DNA from: Acidiphilium rubrum | Lineage (GTDB): Bacteria > Pseudomonadota > Alphaproteobacteria > Acetobacterales > Acetobacteraceae | Assembly (NCBI RefSeq): GCF_900156265.1 | Contig: NZ_FTNE01000020.1 | Coordinates: 1 to 64,000, forward strand | DNA length: 64,000 nt | Direction: 5' to 3' | In this document: piece after piece, positions 45,227-54,067 of the stretch | How the letters are laid out: each line of letters opens with the position of its first letter | Numbering within the stretch: position 1 is the first letter of the stretch | The notes under the pieces: model-generated | What the model was told of the DNA's origin: nothing | The model's input: only the letters and a program-made list of their open reading frames with translations | Database searches by the model: none | Position numbers and translations under genes: made by a program

Positions 45227-46666
45227 TTACGCTGCCGCCTTGGTGCCGAGGCCGCGCACGGCCTCGATCATGGTGGCGAGCACCGCTGCGGCGTCGCCAT
45301 AGACCATGTTGCAATTCTCAGCGTAGAACAGCGCGTTTTGAATACCGGCATAGCCTTTGCCCTGGCCGCGCTTGATGACGTAGACCTGCTTGGCCTTGTC
45401 CGCATTCAGGATCGGCATGCCAAAGATCGGCGAGGATTTATCGGTGCGCGCCGCTGGATTGACGACGTCGTTGGCGCCGATGACCAGCGACACATCGGTC
45501 TCGGCGAATTCGGTGTTGATGTCATCGAGTTGGAAAATCATGTCGTACGGCACGCCGGCTTCGGCGAGCAGCACATCCATCTGACCCGGCATGCGGCCGG
45601 CGACCGGATGGATGGCGAATTTCACCGAAACCCCGTCGGCCTGCAGCAGTTTGACGAATTCGAATAATTTCTGTTGGCCTTGCGCCGCGGCCAGACCATA
45701 GCCGGGCACGATGATCACGCTTTTGGCGTAGCGCATGAACGTGCCGGCATCGGCCGGCGCGGTCGGCTTCATTTCGCCCTTGATCGCGCCATGGGCATGG
45801 GTTGGCGCATCGCCGAAATTGGAGAACAGCACATTGGCGATCGAACGATTCATCGCCCGCGCCATCAGAATCGTCAGCATCAGGCCGGCCGCACCCACCA
45901 CCATGCCGGCAATCATCAGGGCCGGATTCTGCAGCACGAATCCTTCGAGCCCCACCGCCAACCCGGTGAACGCATTATAGATCGAAATTACCACCGGCAT
46001 GTCGGCACCGCCGATCGGCAGCGTCAGCATGATGCCGAACAGCATGGCCAGAATGAAGAACCCATAGATGAAATCGGGCGAAACTGCGCCGCTCTGACTG
46101 AGCACCGCGATCATCACACCCGCTGCCAGGCTCAGCAGAAACAAGAACAAGTTGATGTAGCGCATGAACGGTAGACGCAGCGGCTTGTTCAGAATGCTCT
46201 GCAATTTCGCCCAGGCGATGATCGATCCCGCAAACGAAACCGCGCCGATCAATGCGCCCAGCAACGTCACCACCAGCGGCACGATGCCGGTGGTGTGACG
46301 GGCGAACAATTCAACTGCCGCAATCGACCCCGCCGCACCGCCGCCCATGCCGTTGTAAATCGCGACCATCTGCGGCATCGCGGTCATTGCCACCTTGCGG
46401 CCACCCCACCACGAAACCCCGCCGCCGATCACCAGCGCGATCAGTGCCAGCCCGATATTGACCGGCAGGAACGGGCGCGCCGCGGCACTGACGCCGACGA
46501 TGTCGAGAAACGTCACCAGAATCGCAACCGCCATGCCGATGCCGGCAACGAAAATCCCCGACGGTGCGGTGACCGGCGAGGCCATCCGGTGCAGCCCGTA
46601 CAGCAGCAGAAATGCCGCCACCAGATCGACCGCACCGACCAATAATTGTGAAACCTGATCGATCAT
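45227..46666 (-). CDS. pntB: NAD(P) transhydrogenase subunit beta
   Basis: 479 residues: about nine hydrophobic segments (1-270), then the NADP(H)-binding domain III with VIIVPGYGLAAAQGQQKLFE, HPVAGRMPGQMDVLLAEAGV, VIGANDVVNPAA and the YVIKRGQGKGYAGIQN loop. Proton-translocating enzyme moving hydride between NADH and NADP+. Its start lies three bases after pntAB. Placement inside an operon of alcohol/aldehyde dehydrogenases suggests it balances NADH and NADPH during their activity. Confidence 0.95.
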   Translation of the reverse strand: MIDQVSQLLVGAVDLVAAFLLLYGLHRMASPVTAPSGIFVAGIGMAVAILVTFLDIVGVSAAARPFLPVNIGLALIALVIGGGVSWWGGRKVAMTAMPQMVAIYNGMGGGAAGSIAAVELFARHTTGIVPLVVTLLGALIGAVSFAGSIIAWAKLQSILNKPLRLPFMRYINLFLFLLSLAAGVMIAVLSQSGAVSPDFIYGFFILAMLFGIMLTLPIGGADMPVVISIYNAFTGLAVGLEGFVLQNPALMIAGMVVGAAGLMLTILMARAMNRSIANVLFSNFGDAPTHAHGAIKGEMKPTAPADAGTFMRYAKSVIIVPGYGLAAAQGQQKLFEFVKLLQADGVSVKFAIHPVAGRMPGQMDVLLAEAGVPYDMIFQLDDINTEFAETDVSLVIGANDVVNPAARTDKSSPIFGMPILNADKAKQVYVIKRGQGKGYAGIQNALFYAENCNMVYGDAAAVLATMIEAVRGLGTKAAA

Positions 46667-46669
46667 GGC

Positions 46670-47014
46670 TCAGACTTTCTTGTGAGGGGCAGCGCGCTTG
46701 TGCGCCGGTCGTTTCGCATGCGCCGGATGCGCGCTGGTCTGAAACATCGCCAGCATCCGGTCGGTCACCGCATAGCCACCGGCGGCATTGCCCGCGCCCA
46801 GCAGCACGGCGATGAAGCCGATGATGCGTTCGGTCAGCGTCGTCGCATCGAGCAGCACGATGATGCCGCCGATCACCACGATGCCGTGGACGAAATTCGA
46901 GCCCGACATCAGCGGCGTATGCAAAATCGCCGGCACCCGGCCGATGATGATCCAGCCGGCAAACCCCGCCAGCATGAAAATATAGAGCCCGGTGAAACTA
47001 TCGATATGGATCAT
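46670..47014 (-). CDS. pntAB: NAD(P) transhydrogenase subunit alpha part 2
   Basis: 114 residues from the ATG at 47014 (MIHIDSFTGLYIFMLAGFAG); a longer frame to 47134 is inside pntAA and rejected. Four hydrophobic segments (GIVVIGGIIVLL, IIGFIAVLLGAGNAAGGYAV) form the membrane part of the alpha subunit, encoded separately as is usual in alphaproteobacteria. The C-terminal tail is unusually basic (AHAKRPAHKRAAPHKKV). Located 13 bp after pntAA and 3 bp before pntB. Confidence 0.92.
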   Translation of the reverse strand: MIHIDSFTGLYIFMLAGFAGWIIIGRVPAILHTPLMSGSNFVHGIVVIGGIIVLLDATTLTERIIGFIAVLLGAGNAAGGYAVTDRMLAMFQTSAHPAHAKRPAHKRAAPHKKV

Positions 47015-47027
47015 GACAATCTCGCTT

Positions 47028-48155
47028 TCATGCCGCTTTCTGCGGGGTTGTCGCCTTCGGCGTGACCCTTTTGCCGGCGTGGGTGATGGCGGTGTGCGCC
47101 AGAATGTCGTCCTGCCAGTCGATCGTGATGACATTGTCCTTGAGCATCAGCGCGAGCAGGTTGAACACGTTGCGCGCATAGAGCGCGCTGGCATCCGCCG
47201 GCAGGCGGGACGGCACGTTGAGCGGCGCCGCAATGCTCACGCCACCAACCCGCACCGTCTCGCCCGGCACGCTCGCTTCGCAATTGCCACCGCCCTCGGC
47301 CGAGAGATCGACGATGACGGAACCCATTTTCATGCCCGCCACCTGCGCCTTGCTGATCAGCCGCGGCGAGCGATGGCCGGGGATGGCGGCGGTGGTGATG
47401 ATCAGATCCGCCTGCTGGATATGCGTGGTCAGCACCGCATCGATCTTGGTGGTTTCGGCCGGGGTCAGCGCGCGCGCATAGCCGCCCTTGCCCGTCGCAT
47501 CGACGCCGGTGGCCACGAAACTAGCCCCCAGCGAGGCAATCTGCCCGGCGGTATCCGGCCGCACGTCATACCCCTCAACCATCGCACCGAGCCGATGCGC
47601 GGTCGCGACCGCTTCGAGCCCCGCAACCCCCAGCCCCATCACCAGCACCTTGGCCGGCCCGATCGTGCCGCCCGCCGTCGTCACCTTTGGCAATACGCGC
47701 GGCAAGTGCGTCGCACCCAGCAGAACCGCGTAATACCCCGCCAGCGCCGCCTGGCTCGACAGCGCATCCATCGCCTGCGCGCGGGTGACGCGCGGGATCG
47801 ATGCCATGGCGAAACAGGTGATGCGCCGCGCCAGCAAGCGTTCGAGCAATACCGCATCATGCGCCGGATCGATGAAGCAGATCAGGATCGCGCCCTCCTG
47901 CATCGCATCGACCACGGCAACCGCCGGCGCCTGCACCGCCAGCACCACATCGGCGGCACCGACCATTGCGGTTCGATCGGTCATGATAACGACATCGTCG
48001 AACCCAGAATCATCCAGCCCGCTCGCGTCACCGGCGCCAGACTGCATGTGCAGCCTGGCCCCAAGTTTGGTGAGTTTTTCGGTCAGCACAGGGACCAGGG
48101 CAACGCGCCGCTCATGGGCCTGGGTTTCCTTCAAGACGGCGACGTTGACGTACAT
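47028..48155 (-). CDS. pntAA: NAD(P) transhydrogenase subunit alpha part 1
   Basis: 375-residue soluble NAD(H)-binding domain I: MYVNVAVLKETQAHERRVAL, Rossmann motif KVLVMGLGVAGLEAVATAHRLGA ends at the acidic residue of a typical alanine-dehydrogenase/PNT fold, then KAQVAGMKMGSVIVDLSAE and the NVPSRLPADASALYARNV segment. Ribosome site AAAGGG seven bases before the ATG. Follows the aldehyde dehydrogenase gene by 44 bp. Together with PntAB and PntB it gives a complete transhydrogenase. Confidence 0.94.
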   Translation of the reverse strand: MYVNVAVLKETQAHERRVALVPVLTEKLTKLGARLHMQSGAGDASGLDDSGFDDVVIMTDRTAMVGAADVVLAVQAPAVAVVDAMQEGAILICFIDPAHDAVLLERLLARRITCFAMASIPRVTRAQAMDALSSQAALAGYYAVLLGATHLPRVLPKVTTAGGTIGPAKVLVMGLGVAGLEAVATAHRLGAMVEGYDVRPDTAGQIASLGASFVATGVDATGKGGYARALTPAETTKIDAVLTTHIQQADLIITTAAIPGHRSPRLISKAQVAGMKMGSVIVDLSAEGGGNCEASVPGETVRVGGVSIAAPLNVPSRLPADASALYARNVFNLLALMLKDNVITIDWQDDILAHTAITHAGKRVTPKATTPQKAA

Positions 48156-48199
48156 AGTAATCCCTTTATTGTAGCTGATCTGTTACACGAGGCTCTGCG

Positions 48200-49582
48200 T
48201 CAAACCGGTGCCTCGACAGCGGCATAACGGACCAGTTTTTTATTGACGAATTCCTGAATGCCCATGTCGCCCAACTCCCGGCCATAGCCGGAGTCTTTGA
48301 TGCCGCCGAACGGCAGTTCGGCATCGGACCAGGAGATGTTATTTATGAACATCATGCCGGTCTCGACCCGGCTGGCCACCCGCTTGCCGCGCGCGATGTC
48401 CTTGGTGAAGACCGAGCCACCGAGCCCGAAATCGGAATCATTGGCCAGCGCAATCGCCTCGTCCTCGTTCTTGACGCGGAAGAACATTGCGACCGGGCCA
48501 AAGAACTCATCACGAAACGCCGGGTTGCCGGGCTTCACATCGGTCAGGATGGTCGGCTGCATGAACGAACCGGGACGATCGATGCGCTTGCCGCCCAGCA
48601 CCACCTTGGCACCATGCGCCACCGCGACCTTGACCTGTTCGAGCAGCTGCACCAGCGCCGCCTCGGTCGACAGCGGACCCAGCGTGGTCGCCTCATCGAG
48701 CGGATCACCGGCTTTCAATGCACCCAGTGCGGCCTTGAACCGTTCCAGAAACTTGTCGGCCAGCGCCTCGACCACGATGAACCGCTTGGCCGCACAGCAG
48801 GTCTGCCCGCCGTTATACATGCGCCCCCACACCGCCCATTTCACGGTATGATCCAGATCGGCATCGTCGAGCACGATGAACGCATCGCTGCCGCCCAACT
48901 CCATCGATGACGGCTTCAGATTCTGCCCGGCGCGTGCTGCAATCGAGCGTCCCGCGGCCACGCTGCCGGTCAGCGCCACGCCCTTGATGCGCGGATCATC
49001 GATCACGGTTTCGGTCTGCTCGTGCGTGATCAGCAGATTGGTATAGAGCCCAACCGGCCCGCCCGCCTCGATCCAGATTTTCTCGAACGCGATCGCGCAT
49101 TGCGGCACGCAGCCGGCATGTTTGACCATCAGCACATTGCCCGCCATCAGATGCGGCCCGGCGACCCGTGCCAGCTGATAATACGGAAAGTTCCAGGGCT
49201 CCACGCCAAAGATCACGCCGATCGGCGTGCTCTCCATATGCGCATCGCCGATCACCGGGTGAAGCTCCTCGGGGGCCAGAAACTTCGCGGCGTTCTTGGC
49301 GTAATAGGCGAGAATGTTGGAGCTGAACTCCACCTCGCCGCGCGCCTCGTTGATCCGCTTGCCCATTTCGAGCGTCATGATGTGGGCAAGCTCATCGGCC
49401 CGGTCATGCATGATGGCGGCGGCCTTGTTCACGATCACCGCGCGCTCGGCGTAGGATTTGTGCTTCCAGCTTTCGAAACACGCCGTCGCGGTCGCGATTT
49501 TTGCTTCAAGCTGCGCATCGGAGAGTTCGACGAAGGTCTGCAACAGCTTGCCGTCGAACGGATTGACGCTTTGATAGCCCAT
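48200..49582 (-). CDS. NAD(P)-dependent aldehyde / succinate-semialdehyde dehydrogenase
   Basis: 460 residues of the ALDH superfamily. FGVEPWNFPYYQLARVAGPHL, catalytic Glu in MELGGSDAFIV, catalytic Cys in NGGQTCCAAKRFIV (two adjacent Cys) and the C-terminal ELPFGGIKDSGYGRELG. Subfamily resembles GabD-like succinate-semialdehyde dehydrogenases, but in this operon acetaldehyde or another short aldehyde is equally plausible. No GABA aminotransferase gene is near. Ribosome site AAAAAGGA precedes the ATG. Confidence 0.88.
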   Translation of the reverse strand: MGYQSVNPFDGKLLQTFVELSDAQLEAKIATATACFESWKHKSYAERAVIVNKAAAIMHDRADELAHIMTLEMGKRINEARGEVEFSSNILAYYAKNAAKFLAPEELHPVIGDAHMESTPIGVIFGVEPWNFPYYQLARVAGPHLMAGNVLMVKHAGCVPQCAIAFEKIWIEAGGPVGLYTNLLITHEQTETVIDDPRIKGVALTGSVAAGRSIAARAGQNLKPSSMELGGSDAFIVLDDADLDHTVKWAVWGRMYNGGQTCCAAKRFIVVEALADKFLERFKAALGALKAGDPLDEATTLGPLSTEAALVQLLEQVKVAVAHGAKVVLGGKRIDRPGSFMQPTILTDVKPGNPAFRDEFFGPVAMFFRVKNEDEAIALANDSDFGLGGSVFTKDIARGKRVASRVETGMMFINNISWSDAELPFGGIKDSGYGRELGDMGIQEFVNKKLVRYAAVEAPV

Positions 49583-49626
49583 GGAATTGGTCCTTTTTGG
49601 TTGTTATGCGCAAAGCCAGCTATGGC

Positions 49627-50664
49627 TCACGCGGTGATGATGACCTTCAGCGCGTGCGATTTGGCTGCATGGCCGAAGGTTTCATACGCTTCGATAATCT
49701 GATCGAGTGCGAAATGATGTGTGATCAGGCGTTTCGGATCGATCTTGTTGGCGCGCAGCACGTTGAGCAGCATCGGCGTGCTGACGGTGTCGACCAGCCT
49801 GGTGGTGATCGTGACGTTGCGATCCCATAAATGTTCCAGATGCAGATCGACCTTGGTGCCGTGCACGCCGATATTCGCAATCACGCCGCCCGGTGCCACG
49901 AGGCTCTCGCACAGTTCGAACGTGGCCGGAATGCCGACCGCCTCGATCGCGGTATCCACGCCCCGCCCATCGGTCATGCGCATGATCGTCTCTACAGCCT
50001 TGCCATCGCCGCTGTTCACCGTCGCGGTGGCACCGAAGCGCTTGGCGATTTCGAGGCGATTGTCATCGAGATCGACCATGATGATCTCGGCCGGCGCGTA
50101 GAATTGCGCGGTCAACAATGCGGCCAGACCAATCGGCCCGGCGCCGACAATGGCAACCACGCTGCCCGGCTGCACCCGCCCGTTCAGCACGCCGCATTCG
50201 AACCCGGTCGGCAGAATGTCGCTCAGCATCACCAGCGCCTCTTCATCCGCGCCGGCGGGGATGTGATACAGGCTGTTGTCGGCGTAGGGAATCCGCACGA
50301 ATTCGGCCTGCGTGCCATCGATGCTGTTGCCGAGAATCCAGCCGCCGGTGGTGCAATGCGAATACATCGATTTGCGGCAATAGGCGCACCGGCCGCAGGC
50401 GCTGATGCAGGAAATCAGCACATGGTCGCCCGGCTTGAACGCCGAAACCCCTGCCCCCACCGTCTCGATCACGCCGACACCCTCATGCCCCAAAATTCGT
50501 CCCGGCGTGCAGGTCGGTACATCGCCCTTCATGATGTGCAAATCGGTGCCGCAGATCGTCGTCTTGCTGATTTTCACGATCGCGTCGGTCGGCGCGGTAA
50601 TGGCCGGTTTTTCATGATCGTCGAGCGATTGCTTGCCTGGACCGTGATAGATGAGCGCTTTCAT
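49627..50664 (-). CDS. Zinc-dependent alcohol dehydrogenase (MDR family)
   Basis: 345 residues. TTICGTDLHIMKGDVP and RILGHEGVGVIETVG hold the catalytic zinc site, SACGRCAYCRKSMYSHC the structural zinc site, and VGAGPIGLAALLTAQ the Rossmann motif, with MVDLDDNRL indicating NAD(H) preference. The FHV-type end DQIIEAYETFG is typical of the isopropanol/threonine-dehydrogenase-like subgroup. First gene of the seven-gene leftward operon. An FNR-like box lies 140 bp upstream of its start, between it and the divergent rhodanese gene. Confidence 0.88.
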   Translation of the reverse strand: MKALIYHGPGKQSLDDHEKPAITAPTDAIVKISKTTICGTDLHIMKGDVPTCTPGRILGHEGVGVIETVGAGVSAFKPGDHVLISCISACGRCAYCRKSMYSHCTTGGWILGNSIDGTQAEFVRIPYADNSLYHIPAGADEEALVMLSDILPTGFECGVLNGRVQPGSVVAIVGAGPIGLAALLTAQFYAPAEIIMVDLDDNRLEIAKRFGATATVNSGDGKAVETIMRMTDGRGVDTAIEAVGIPATFELCESLVAPGGVIANIGVHGTKVDLHLEHLWDRNVTITTRLVDTVSTPMLLNVLRANKIDPKRLITHHFALDQIIEAYETFGHAAKSHALKVIITA

Positions 50665-50803
50665 ATCTGACCCCGATGTTGGAGGAAATCATCCGCGATC
50701 TCTCTGGCCTTACGGCCGCAGTCGTCCCGCGATGATCGAAAATCGGTGGCCGTATCCGCTGGTCCCGACCGGCGCATCAAAGGCGCAAGCCCGGCGCGGG
50801 TCA

Positions 50804-50817
50804 TTGATCCAAATCAA
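50804..50817. promoter_or_regulatory. FNR/FixK-type box TTGATCCAAATCAA
   Basis: Exact match to the TTGAT-N4-ATCAA consensus of CRP/FNR-family oxygen regulators, placed almost centrally between the divergent alcohol dehydrogenase (start 50664) and rhodanese (start 50952) genes. A second, imperfect TTGAT copy follows at 50827-50831. It could control either operon or both; no transcription start can be assigned from sequence alone. Confidence 0.75.
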
Positions 50818-50951
50818 ACGCGACGATTGATCCAGTCAATCCGCTCCGGCCGCGCAAAATCCGCGCGGCAGGACTGCGGCCGATCATTTCACTATTGTCA
50901 TCGTACCGGTGACGTCCGATATGAAAGGCAAGTTTTTAGCAGGAGGCAACA

Positions 50952-51347
50952 ATGTCATACAGTTCAAGCCAGCACGTCGCCGAAGCCGCGCGCGCAACGG
51001 ACCGTCTCACCCCCGCCGAAGCGGTGAAGCTGATCGGCGATCCCAGCGTCGCCTTCATCGATGTGCGCGATCCGGCCGAACTCGCCAAGACCGGCGGCAT
51101 CACCGGTGCCGTCAACGCCCCGCGCGCCCTGCTCGAATTCAAGGCCGACCCGGCCAGCCCGATGCACGAACCCGCGCTCACCAGCGGTAAACGCCTCGTT
51201 TTATTCTGTGCCTCCGGCGGCCGTGCCGCACTCGCTGCGAAAACCCTGCACGACATCGGGCTGCATCACATCGCCCATGTCAGCGGCGGCGGCTTCGCAG
51301 CGCTCGAACAGGCCGGCGCCGCAATCACCAAGCCGCCCGCGGGCTGA
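50952..51347 (+). CDS. Rhodanese-like domain protein
   Basis: 131 residues, single rhodanese domain: VAFIDVRDPAELAKTGGITGA and the active-site loop LVLFCASGGRAA with Cys86. Cytoplasmic sulfurtransferase-type protein, possibly handling thiosulfate, persulfide or sulfite chemistry; substrate unknown. Excellent ribosome site AGGAGG (50941-50946). First gene on the rightward side of the FNR box, but 93 bp separate it from fabI, which has its own FNR-like box, so it may be transcribed alone. Confidence 0.88.
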   Translation: MSYSSSQHVAEAARATDRLTPAEAVKLIGDPSVAFIDVRDPAELAKTGGITGAVNAPRALLEFKADPASPMHEPALTSGKRLVLFCASGGRAALAAKTLHDIGLHHIAHVSGGGFAALEQAGAAITKPPAG

Positions 51348-51370
51348 ATCCCACCCCAACACCACGGGGT

Positions 51371-51384
51371 TTGACCTGGATCAA
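51371..51384 (+). promoter_or_regulatory. FNR/FixK-type box TTGACCTGGATCAA
   Basis: Matches TTGAY-N4-ATCAA, in the 93-bp gap between the rhodanese and FabI-like genes, centred about 63 bp before the FabI ATG. That leaves room for a start site about 41 bp downstream of the centre, the normal activating position for FNR-family proteins. The rightward operon (fabI-like, phaC-like, maoC-pta, ackA) probably starts here. Confidence 0.7.
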
Positions 51385-51440
51385 CGACAGAGGCCGATCC
51401 CGCGCACACAACGCCTCCTGCACCCCGCCAGGAGGACATC

Positions 51441-52244
51441 ATGGCCGCATCATCCGAACCGTCTGATTTGCATCGCCCGATCATCGACCTCACCGGCAAG
51501 ATCGGGTTGGTCCTCGGCATCGCGAACGAGCACTCGATCGCGGCAGGGTGCGCACGGCGCTTCGCGCAAGCGGGCGCGCAACTCGCCGCCACCTGCCTGA
51601 ATGAAACCGCGCGGCCCTATGTCGCATCGGTCACCGCAACACTGCCTTGCAAGCTGCTGCTGGCGTGCGATGTGCGGGAAGCCGGTGCGCTCGAAGCGGT
51701 GTTCGCCGCCATCCGCGCGGAATACGGCCGGCTCGATTTCCTGCTGCACGCCATCGCCTTCGCGCCGCGCGACGATCTGCACGCGCGCGTCACCGATTGT
51801 TCGGCGGGCGGCTTCGCGATGGCGATGGATGTATCCTGTCATTCCTTCATCCGCTGCGCGCGTCTCGCCGAACCGCTGATGCAGGACGGCGGCGCGTTGC
51901 TCAGCGTCAGCTTCTACGGCGCGGAGCGCGTGGTGGCGCATTACAATCTGATGGGACCGGTCAAGGCCGCGCTGGAATCGAGCGTGCGCGCCCTCGCCGC
52001 CGAACTTGGCCCCCGGCGCATCCGGGTCAACGCGCTTTCACCCGGCCCGATCGCGACGCGCGCGGCCAGCGGCATCGACCGGTTCGATGAACTGCTGGAG
52101 CGCGCGGCGCGCGACGCACCCGAACATCACCTCGCGACCATCGAGGATGTCGGCGCGCTCGCCGCCTTCCTCGCCAGCGACGCCGCCGCCCGCATCACCG
52201 GCACCATCATTCCGGTCGATGGCGGCCAACACATCATGGCGTGA
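51441..52244 (+). CDS. fabI: FabI-like enoyl-ACP reductase (SDR superfamily)
   Basis: 267 residues. Divergent FabI nucleotide motif VLGIANEHSIAAGCARRFA, LDFLLHAIAFAPRDDL, and the active site SFYGAERVVAHYNLMGPVKA with Tyr168 and Lys175 in Y-x6-K spacing characteristic of FabI rather than ordinary SDRs. Reduces enoyl-ACP or enoyl-CoA with NAD(P)H. Being in an acetyl-phosphate/PHA operon and not with fatty-acid genes, it is probably a second, specialised FabI paralogue, perhaps acting as an electron sink (inference). Ribosome site AGGAGG upstream. Confidence 0.88.
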   Translation: MAASSEPSDLHRPIIDLTGKIGLVLGIANEHSIAAGCARRFAQAGAQLAATCLNETARPYVASVTATLPCKLLLACDVREAGALEAVFAAIRAEYGRLDFLLHAIAFAPRDDLHARVTDCSAGGFAMAMDVSCHSFIRCARLAEPLMQDGGALLSVSFYGAERVVAHYNLMGPVKAALESSVRALAAELGPRRIRVNALSPGPIATRAASGIDRFDELLERAARDAPEHHLATIEDVGALAAFLASDAAARITGTIIPVDGGQHIMA

Positions 52245-52269
52245 GCCACGCCAATCAGGAGACCGCGCC

Positions 52270-54057
52270 ATGAGTGCCGACATCAAACGCGCAAGACCCA
52301 CCGCCCGCCGGCCAGATCCCGCCCCACCGGGCCCAATCATGCCGCCGATCACCAACGAACCGGTCGCGACCACCGACCCGTTCGACCGTGCCCTCCACGC
52401 CGCCCAAGCCAAGGTCACCGGCGGCCTGTCCCCCGCCGCACTCACCCTCGCGATGCGCGACTGGGCGGTCCATCTCGCCAACCAGCCGGCGCGGCGCCTG
52501 AACCTCGCCCGCCAGGCGTTCGAGGATGCCGCCGCGATCGGCCGCATCGCGCTCGGCCTGCCCGAGACGCCGACCGAACCCACCGCCGGCGATCGCCGCT
52601 TTTCCCATCCGCGCTGGCAGGACATGCCCTACCGGCTCTATCAGGAGCAGTTCCTGCGCACCGAACGCTGGTGGCACGACGCCACCACCGGCATCGCCGG
52701 CGTCGATGCCGCGCATGAGCGCATGGTGAGCTTCATGGCGCGCCAGACACTCGATGCGATGGCGCCCGGCAATCTGCCGCTGCTGAACCCTGACGTGACC
52801 GAGGCCGCCCGCGCCAGCAACGGCGCCTCGCTGCGCAACGGGATGAAAAACCTGATGCAGGATGTCGCCCACGCCCTGCACCCGGATACCGATCTGCCGC
52901 TGCAACCGGGGCGCGATGTCGCGGTCACGCCCGGCACCATCGTCTATCGCAACCGACTGATCGAGCTGATCCAATACGCGCCCACCACCGCAACCGTCCG
53001 GCCGGAACCGCTGCTGATCGTGCCGGCCTGGATCATGAAATACTATATTCTCGACCTCTCGCCGCACAACGCGCTGGTACGCTACCTCACCGGCCAGGGC
53101 TTCACCGTGTTCATGATCTCCTGGCACAACCCGACCGCGGCGGACCGCGATACCGGGCTCGATGACTACCGCGCCGATGGCGTGATGGCCGCGCTCGATG
53201 CGGTCAGCGCCATCACCGCAGCGCCGCGCATCCACGCCGCCGGCTATTGCCTCGGCGGCACGCTGCTCGCCATCGCCGCCGCCGCCATGGCGCGCGATGG
53301 CGATCAGCGCCTCGCCTCGCTGTCGCTGTTCGCCGCACAGACCGATTTCACCGAGGCCGGCGCGTTGCAATTGTTCATCAGCGACGCCCAACTCGCCTTC
53401 CTCGATGATATCATGTGGCGTCAGGGCTATCTCGATTCCGCACAGATGGCCGGCGCCTTTCAGATGCTGCAATCGAACGATCTGGTCTGGTCGCGCATGA
53501 TCAGGCGCTATTTCATCGGCGAGGCAGACCATCCGAACGACCTGATGTCCTGGAATCAGGACGCAACACGCATGCCCTACCGGATGCACGCCGAATATCT
53601 GCGCCATCTGTTTCTGCACAACGACCTCGCCGAAGGCCGGCTGAATGCCGGAGGCCGGCCGGTCTCGATCGGTGATATCACCGCCCCGCTGTTCGTCGTC
53701 GGTACCGAGCGCGACCACATCGCACCCTGGCAATCGGTGTATAAATTGCATTTGCTCAACCGCGGCCCTCTCACCTTCGTGCTGACCTCGGGCGGCCACA
53801 ACGCCGGCATCGTCAGCGAACCGGGCCATCCGCGCCGGCACTTCGCCATCCAGCACCGCGCCCCCGGCGACCCCTATCGCGCGCCGCAGGACTGGCAGCA
53901 GCACGCGCCGGTGCAGGATGGCTCGTGGTGGCCGATGCTGGTCGAATTCCTCAACGCCCGGTCCGCACCACCGGTGCCGCCGCCGCCTTTGGGGCGCGCC
54001 GCCGCAGGCTATCCACCGCTCGGCGCCGCCCCCGGCACCTACATCCACGAACGCTGA
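52270..54057 (+). CDS. phaC: Poly(hydroxyalkanoate) synthase, class I type
   Basis: 595 residues from the ATG at 52270 (ribosome site AGGAGA). Lipase-like box GYCLGGT with nucleophile Cys327, then Asp482 in VGTERDHIAPW and His510 in TSGGHNAGIV complete the catalytic triad. Length fits class I (about 590-600) enzymes polymerising 3-hydroxyacyl-CoA. The Pro-rich N-terminus and C-terminal PPVPPPPLGRAAAGYP extensions are variable. No phaA or phaB lies nearby; this looks like the second PHA synthase that some alphaproteobacteria keep beside fabI-pta-ackA genes. Confidence 0.9.
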   Translation: MSADIKRARPTARRPDPAPPGPIMPPITNEPVATTDPFDRALHAAQAKVTGGLSPAALTLAMRDWAVHLANQPARRLNLARQAFEDAAAIGRIALGLPETPTEPTAGDRRFSHPRWQDMPYRLYQEQFLRTERWWHDATTGIAGVDAAHERMVSFMARQTLDAMAPGNLPLLNPDVTEAARASNGASLRNGMKNLMQDVAHALHPDTDLPLQPGRDVAVTPGTIVYRNRLIELIQYAPTTATVRPEPLLIVPAWIMKYYILDLSPHNALVRYLTGQGFTVFMISWHNPTAADRDTGLDDYRADGVMAALDAVSAITAAPRIHAAGYCLGGTLLAIAAAAMARDGDQRLASLSLFAAQTDFTEAGALQLFISDAQLAFLDDIMWRQGYLDSAQMAGAFQMLQSNDLVWSRMIRRYFIGEADHPNDLMSWNQDATRMPYRMHAEYLRHLFLHNDLAEGRLNAGGRPVSIGDITAPLFVVGTERDHIAPWQSVYKLHLLNRGPLTFVLTSGGHNAGIVSEPGHPRRHFAIQHRAPGDPYRAPQDWQQHAPVQDGSWWPMLVEFLNARSAPPVPPPPLGRAAAGYPPLGAAPGTYIHER

Positions 54058-54067
54058 GGATATCGCC

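Noticed and set aside
50827-50840. Second FNR-like sequence TTGATCCAGTCAAT
   Set aside because: Left half fits but the right half is out of register with TTGAT-N4-ATCAA; noted only as a half-site.
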